Shown here: positions 59,881 through 64,000 of the stretch, in pieces
How the letters are laid out: each line of letters begins with the position of its first letter
Numbering within the stretch: the stretch's first letter is position 1
Assembly (NCBI GenBank): GCA_040902225.1
Contig: JBBDXT010000007.1
Location: forward strand, 124,001 to 188,000
Direction: 5' to 3'
Length of the DNA: 64,000 nt
From: Chloroflexota bacterium
GTDB taxonomy: Bacteria; Chloroflexota; Limnocylindria; QHBO01
Notes under the pieces: generated by a model
Told to the model about the DNA's origin: nothing
What the model saw: the letters and a program-made list of their open reading frames with translations, nothing else
Databases searched by the model: none
Position numbers and translations under genes: made by a program

Positions 59881-60310
59881 TCTCGATCGCCACGCGCCCG
59901 TCCTCCGTGCTGCGCGCCACCATCTGCCAGACCTCCCCCTCTGGCACCAGGAAGCGGATCACGGCGAAATCACCCCCCGGGTAGAGACCGACGAGGGGAT
60001 ACCCCGCGGCCGGTAGCGCCACGACATAGAAGTCGTATGCCGCAGCCCCAAGCCGGTCGCTCTCCCAGCGGGCGATGAGTCCTGGATCATCCTGCGACAG
60101 TGGCACCGACACCGCGCCGGGCATGACCGGGAAGGCGTCTGGCAGTTGCCTCCGCACCTCAGCCGAGCGGGACGTGCCGGCCGAGGTGGACGGGGAAGAC
60201 CCGCGGGCCGGTGCGCCCGCGGACGGGGAGCCGGTCGCGGTCATCGAGCATCCCGCGGCCACGATGGCCAGCAGTACCAGGCCAGGGATGGTTGAGTGGC
60301 GCACGGTCAT
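59861..60310 (-). CDS. Small exported lipoprotein
   Basis: 149 residues. Signal peptide LVLLAIVAAGC with lipobox Cys21, a Ser/Gly/Pro/Thr-rich linker (about 22-50), then a compact domain (LPDAFPVMPGAVSVPLSQDDPGLIARWESDRLGAAAYDFYVVALPAAGYPLVG...). This looks like a small alpha/beta module seen in many secreted proteins of unknown role. Start abuts the M23 peptidase stop without a gap. Function unknown. Confidence 0.75.
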   Translation of the reverse strand: MTVRHSTIPGLVLLAIVAAGCSMTATGSPSAGAPARGSSPSTSAGTSRSAEVRRQLPDAFPVMPGAVSVPLSQDDPGLIARWESDRLGAAAYDFYVVALPAAGYPLVGLYPGGDFAVIRFLVPEGEVWQMVARSTEDGRVAIEIRVDRP

Positions 60311-61306
60311 TCAGTTCGTCACCTTGATCGGAATGTAAAAGCCACCAAGTCGTTGGTGATCGAACCAGCGGATGCCATACGACTGCAGGTTGAAGGTCTC
60401 GGAGTAACTGCCCGGCGCGGGCGATCCCTTCAGGCCGAACGTGAACCGGCCGACTCCGTTCGGCCCCACGCTGGCGGCATCCACGAACGTCGGCATCCAG
60501 GTGTACGGCCAGTCGCTGGCCCGGAACACGGAAGCGTGGGCGGCGGGGTCCCACGTCGTCAGGTTGGTCCGCCCAACCGTTCCGCTGCTCCGCCACGTGC
60601 GACCGCCGGTATTGCGGAACTCGACCCAATGCGTAACGGTCAGCCCCTGGCGGATGATCTCGGTCCCGGCGTTGCTCTCGCGAACGTAGGCGGCGTCGAA
60701 CGGGACACGACCGGGCCAGGTCGTCCAGCGCCGCTCCGCGAGCGGGTCCGTGGGCTTGTAGGCCTTGGCCGTGGAGTTCCAGACCAACAGCTCGAAATGC
60801 AGGTGCGCGCCGTGGCAGATGCCGCTGCACCCCGATCGCCCGATCCGATGGCCGGCAGGTACGGCCTGCCCGACCCAGACCGCCGTCCCTCCATCGGTTG
60901 TGCTGGCCAGGTGGTAGTAGAGGGTCTGCCGTCCATCGGCGTGCTTGAGCCTCACAAAGTTACCGAACGACCCGAACTGCGTGGTCCCGTAGCCCCCCTC
61001 GAAGTCCACGACGGTCCCGTCCTTGGCGGCCGCAATCTCGGTGCGGACAGCCATCGGGTAGTCGACTCCCGTGTGCTGGTCGTAGACCCGTCCCCAATGC
61101 GGCTGTCCGTCATTCCAGACCTGCCCGGTCCAGTCAAGCTGACGATTCAGCGTTCGATCGCGGTCGACCCCGTAGCTCATGGTCACGGTCGGGTCGTAGA
61201 ACGGAAGCGTGTAGTCGTCTGCGGCGAGAACCGAGCCGCTGCTGATTGCGATGATCGCGATTTGAAGGAGGACCGATGCCGCCGCGCGGCATAACAGGCG
61301 GGTCAT
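60311..61306 (-). CDS. Exported M23 metallopeptidase with C-terminal Ig-like (NBR1-type) domain
   Basis: 331 residues from ATG 61306. Signal peptide ending SGSVLA-AD. The peptidase domain has HTGVDYPMAV (zinc His and Asp), YYHLAS, and HGAHLHFELLVWN (catalytic/zinc HxH), the LytM/M23B set. From about 215 on, HWVEFRNTGGRTWRSSGTVGRTNLTTW...GPNGVGRFTFGLKGSPAPGSYSETFNLQ resembles an NBR1-like Ig domain, seen in bacteria as a surface or wall adhesion module. The ATG overlaps the propeller gene stop (ATGA). Cleaves peptidoglycan cross-links or activates other hydrolases. Confidence 0.9.
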   Translation of the reverse strand: MTRLLCRAAASVLLQIAIIAISSGSVLAADDYTLPFYDPTVTMSYGVDRDRTLNRQLDWTGQVWNDGQPHWGRVYDQHTGVDYPMAVRTEIAAAKDGTVVDFEGGYGTTQFGSFGNFVRLKHADGRQTLYYHLASTTDGGTAVWVGQAVPAGHRIGRSGCSGICHGAHLHFELLVWNSTAKAYKPTDPLAERRWTTWPGRVPFDAAYVRESNAGTEIIRQGLTVTHWVEFRNTGGRTWRSSGTVGRTNLTTWDPAAHASVFRASDWPYTWMPTFVDAASVGPNGVGRFTFGLKGSPAPGSYSETFNLQSYGIRWFDHQRLGGFYIPIKVTN

Positions 61307-62307
61307 GGCAGGCACCACGCCGAAGCGGCAAAGCCGGCTGGCTCGTCGGCCACGACCAGCACCGACCCGTCAACGTCGAGTGCCAGCGATTGATCCCCGC
61401 GCCGTATCAGGAGCGCAGATCCATCCGGACTGAAGCACGGGCGCGATCCGGCGGCGACACGGCGCGGGCCGGGACCCGCCGGGTCACGGACGTAGATCCC
61501 CCCGCCGCTGCGCTCGAACGCGATACGGCCGTTCCCTGCCACGGCAACATTGACGGCGCCGACGCCGAGGTCGACCAGCAAACTCTCCCCCGCGCTGGTG
61601 AGCCGATGAACCTCGGTGCCGGCCGGGTCGTGCGCCACGACCGCCAGGTCGCCGTCGTCGAGCGGAAAGACTGCGTACACCAGCTCCTGCGCGGAGATAA
61701 GGGTGACGGAACCAGCGGCCGGCGTGACGCGCACGAGCCGCGACTCGTATGGAGCCTCAACCGACGGGACCGCGATCACCAGGAGCGATCCATCGCCATC
61801 GATGAGCGGAGAGCCGATGAAGGGACCCTCGGCCAGGAGCGCAGTGTGGCCGGAGGTGGCATCGACCCGCCACAGGGCGCCGCGACCGTCGATCACCGCC
61901 AGCCACGTGCCGTCGGTGGCGAACGACGCCGCCAGCAGGCCGGTCATCCCGATGCGGAGCTGCTCACCGTCGGAATCCGCCAGCGTGAGGGATCCGGACG
62001 CCTCGCCAAGCTGGTCGGCAAGCGCGACCTTGCCACCGTCCGCCGAGACGGCAAGCAGGCTCATGCCGGTCGTCGATGACTCAACCTCGACAAGGGTTGA
62101 GCCACCGACGGGCCGCTGGATCAGGTGAATCGCCGATCCCGTCCGCTCGGCGTCCGCGGCGCTCACGCGCGCGACGCCGGCCGGCAGCTCGGCTGACGCG
62201 ACGCCCATCGCCAGCAGGCCGAGGATGAGGGGAGCGGCAAGGTAGGCGGCAATGCGCGGATTGCCGGCCGGGTAGCGGCGCGCGATGGCGCCTTGGGACG
62301 GGGACAT
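61303..62307 (-). CDS. Exported beta-propeller-like protein
   Basis: 334 residues. N-terminal basic region and one helix (IAAYLAAPLILGLLAMGVASA), probable signal peptide or anchor. The rest is repeating WD40/TolB-like blades: MSLLAVSADGGKVALAD, LLAASFATDGTWLAVID, SPLIDGDGSLLVIAV, VNVAVAGNGRIAFERSGGGIYVRDP, RPCFSPDGSALLIRRG. ATG 62307 with GGAGGT 5 bases upstream. First gene of a three-gene run with the M23 peptidase and a lipoprotein. A scaffold or sensor role at the envelope is inferred. Confidence 0.8.
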   Translation of the reverse strand: MSPSQGAIARRYPAGNPRIAAYLAAPLILGLLAMGVASAELPAGVARVSAADAERTGSAIHLIQRPVGGSTLVEVESSTTGMSLLAVSADGGKVALADQLGEASGSLTLADSDGEQLRIGMTGLLAASFATDGTWLAVIDGRGALWRVDATSGHTALLAEGPFIGSPLIDGDGSLLVIAVPSVEAPYESRLVRVTPAAGSVTLISAQELVYAVFPLDDGDLAVVAHDPAGTEVHRLTSAGESLLVDLGVGAVNVAVAGNGRIAFERSGGGIYVRDPAGPGPRRVAAGSRPCFSPDGSALLIRRGDQSLALDVDGSVLVVADEPAGFAASAWCLP

Positions 62308-62448
62308 GGAGACCTCCGTAAGCGTTGAGGAACGACCGCTGACGACAAACGCTCCGGTGGCGACTGACCTCCATGAGTGGGACGACGACGGCTGCGAGCC
62401 TAGCCACCGCCCCTTACCGCAGACTTATCGGGACATGACTGGTCCCAG

Positions 62449-63210
62449 ATGCCCCCCCCGCTGATGCTTCCCGGCTGGCTCGCGCTCGGCGGCGTCCTGC
62501 TGCTGGGACTCGGGCTTGTCCTCATCCGCCGCTCCGGGGCTCGACCGGCGATCGGCCGGCGGCTGGCCGGTGCCCGTCAGCTCCGCGTTGGGCAGCTGCT
62601 CGACCTCGCGCCAGGGGATCCGTTGCCCCAACGCCCGGTGCGGGTCCTCGGCCGCATCAGGTGTGCCGAACCGATCGTCACCTCGCAGCACGACAGGCTG
62701 GTCGCCTTCCATCGGGACGTGGAGGTGGCGGCGCCGCGTGGCGGGTGGAGGAGCATCGAACGGCTGCGCGAGACCCGCTCCTTCGAGCTGTGGGACCAGG
62801 ACGGATCGCTCCAGGTCGATCCCGCCCAGGCGGCCGAGCCGCTGGTCGTGCTGCCGCACGTGTGGGCAGGGTCGGCCGCGGAGCTGGACGAGTCCTACGC
62901 GGGTGCGCTGGAGCGCGTCGCGGCTGAGCAGGGTCGCCCTCTCCATGCGCGAGCCACGACCCGGATGGTCAGCGTCGTCGACCGGCTGCTGCTGCTGGCG
63001 GCGGTCACGCGCGATACGGATGGCCGCGTGGCCCTGGCTGCGCCACCCGGCGGATACGTCATGAGCGCGCTGGAGCTCGACGATGCGATGCGGCTGCTGG
63101 GCGGCCCGCACCCGCGGCTGATGCTGACCGGGACCGCGGCCGTGGCGCTGTCGGGGGTGCTGCTGATCGCCGCAGCGCTCCTGCTGGTCGGCGGGCTCGT
63201 CGCCTCCTGA
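62449..63210 (+). CDS. Membrane protein with GIDE-like domain
   Basis: 253 residues with one N-terminal helix (LPGWLALGGVLLLGLGLVLI) and one or two C-terminal helices (PRLMLTGTAAVALSGVLLIAAALLLVGGLVA). The central part, PVRVLGRIRCAEPIVTSQHDRLVAFHRDVEVAAPRGGWRSIERLRETRSFELWDQDGSLQVDPAQAAEPL, follows the pattern of GIDE domains (small beta-barrel with D-x-x-G-x-x-x-V-D-P). Function in bacteria is not known. Start ATG 62449 has no clear ribosome site; ATG 62464 is possible. Confidence 0.72.
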   Translation: MPPPLMLPGWLALGGVLLLGLGLVLIRRSGARPAIGRRLAGARQLRVGQLLDLAPGDPLPQRPVRVLGRIRCAEPIVTSQHDRLVAFHRDVEVAAPRGGWRSIERLRETRSFELWDQDGSLQVDPAQAAEPLVVLPHVWAGSAAELDESYAGALERVAAEQGRPLHARATTRMVSVVDRLLLLAAVTRDTDGRVALAAPPGGYVMSALELDDAMRLLGGPHPRLMLTGTAAVALSGVLLIAAALLLVGGLVAS

Positions 63211-63317
63211 CCGCCTCGCGCCCGGCGGGTACGGGGGCGATGGGGTACGAACGGGGTATCGAGCCGAGAGCTACCCAATTCTACCATCCGCTGCACGGGA
63301 CTTACCAGAAGTTCCAA

Positions 63318-64000
63318 ATGACTGCAGAGCAGGAGCGAAGAGTGGCGCACGCAGCGCGCGACCGCGCAGAGGGCCAGGAGGCCCTGGTCAGCGTTGCCCA
63401 GGCTGCCGCGCTGCTGGGCGTGCATCCCAACACGGTCCGCTCCTGGAGCGACGCCGGCAGGCTGCCCGCGTACCGGATCAATGCGCGCGGGGACCGGCGC
63501 TATCGCAGCGGCGACGTTCAGCGGCTCCTGGCGGAGGGCACCGCATCGGATTCGCCGCCGCCCGTGGAACGCCGGACCGACGCCGAGCTCGCGGTCCTGG
63601 CCCGGCTGACCGGACCCGGTGCCTCGGCCAATGCCACCGCCGTCTGCCGGACCGCCGTCGAGGCGCTCCGTTCACACCTACGCATCGCACGGGTCGCCGC
63701 CTACCTCACCCGGGAAGGTGGCGACGGCCAGCTTCAGCTCGAGACCCACGCGGGATACCAGGTCTCCCCTGCGGAGACCCTCGATCCCGCCGGCGCCGAT
63801 CTGGCGGAGGAAGGCAGCCCGTTAGCCGACATCGTGGTCGGGCCGCTCCGTCGCCAGCTCGCGCTGCGGGCGGGCGGTGACATCATCGGGACGCTCATCC
63901 TCGAGGACGACCCGGATGGCCCCCTGGCGGGCGTGGCGCTCGCCTTCCTGCGAACCGTCGCGACGGCCGTGGCTGCCAATGTCCTCACTGCGCGCGCACT
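63318..64000 (+). CDS. MerR-type HTH plus GAF-domain protein (cut by window end)
   Basis: At least 227 residues, open to the window edge. Residues about 22-75 form a MerR/excisionase-type helix-turn-helix: SVAQAAALLGVHPNTVRSWSDAGRLPAYRINARGDRRYRSGDVQRLL. Residues about 90-227 look like a GAF domain: LARLTGPGASANATAVCRTAVEALRSHLRIARVAAYLTREGGDGQLQLETHAGYQ...LALRAGGDIIGTLILEDDP. Start is ATG 63318 or GTG 63342, the latter with AGGAG 6 bases upstream. Such fusions often continue into a kinase or cyclase output domain, which cannot be seen here. Confidence 0.8.
   Translation, partial: MTAEQERRVAHAARDRAEGQEALVSVAQAAALLGVHPNTVRSWSDAGRLPAYRINARGDRRYRSGDVQRLLAEGTASDSPPPVERRTDAELAVLARLTGPGASANATAVCRTAVEALRSHLRIARVAAYLTREGGDGQLQLETHAGYQVSPAETLDPAGADLAEEGSPLADIVVGPLRRQLALRAGGDIIGTLILEDDPDGPLAGVALAFLRTVATAVAANVLTARA

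Noticed and set aside
63211-63317. Terminator after the GIDE-like gene
   Set aside because: Only a weak ACCGCC/GGCGGGT pairing with no T-run could be found.

Overview
This is a continuous, G+C-rich bacterial chromosome segment. It is densely packed, with many 1-8 bp start/stop overlaps (ATGA, GTGA) and frequent GTG/TTG starts. No insertion sequence, phage, CRISPR array or rRNA is visible, and no gene-free stretch exceeds 300 bases. The longest gaps are 37867-38158 and 10636-10883. Several features fit an uncultured Chloroflexota-type lineage: a split, b6-type cytochrome b with diheme cytochrome c, Gram-positive-style lipoproteins, an ECF sigma factor paired with a Rieske protein, a YkoEDC thiamine-precursor transporter, and a ClpC-N-domain/HTH pair. 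That placement is an inference; no rRNA or marker gene here proves it.

Layout. (1) 1-7888: the start of an Lrp/AsnC regulator, divergent from a run of seven genes (ureohydrolase, two APC permeases, two short-chain dehydrogenases, a metallophosphoesterase, a NodB-type deacetylase/imidase). It looks like a catabolic operon for a small nitrogen compound. (2) 7958-8802: tRNA-Lys, a repeat-containing secreted peptide, a 62-residue protein and two terminators. (3) 8818-20002: a phosphate block with a PhoX/DUF839 protein, DUF47-PiT, a TSUP fragment-size transporter, thioredoxin-type arsenate reductase, and pstSCAB-phoU-phoB-phoR. (4) 20022-27143: a MarR regulator convergent with a complete ccmABCDEFGHI System I cytochrome c maturation operon. 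(5) 27244-32887: a redox lipoprotein, a NiCoT nickel/cobalt permease behind nested dyads, a VanY-type peptidase, an HxlR regulator with a free-methionine sulfoxide reductase-like GAF protein, and an ECF sigma factor overlapping a membrane-anchored Rieske protein. (6) 32896-37866: transketolase-like enzyme and aminotransferase, then an HTH/Clp-N pair behind twin operators, and an A-type Fe-S carrier. (7) 37867-38158: a convergent intergenic region with four dyads. (8) 38159-46269: a probable nine-gene operon on the minus strand. It encodes a GltD-like FAD/Fe-S oxidoreductase, split cytochrome b, Rieske, diheme cytochrome c, two membrane proteins, a class II aldolase and a cupin-cyclase fusion. 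(9) 46327-52988: a lipoprotein PBP, a LmbE-type deacetylase and a YhaO/YhaN-like repair pair. (10) 53053-58320: a TPP riboswitch followed by thiN-ykoE-ykoD-ykoC, an alpha/beta hydrolase, a Bcp peroxiredoxin and two tiny membrane proteins. (11) 58447-64000: a BBE-type flavoprotein, three exported proteins including an M23 peptidase, a GIDE-like membrane protein, and a MerR-HTH/GAF protein cut by the window end.

How it fits together. Cytochrome c maturation (20.5-27.1 kb) supplies the diheme cytochrome c of the bc-type complex (38-46 kb), and the A-type carrier can feed its Fe-S proteins. The phosphate genes form one regulon-like block with its own two-component system. The most interesting candidates are the HTH/Clp-N pair with its twin palindromes, the Rieske protein coupled to an ECF sigma factor, the GltD-like entry module in the bc operon, and the unexplained TACCA-N7-TGGTA dyad cluster.
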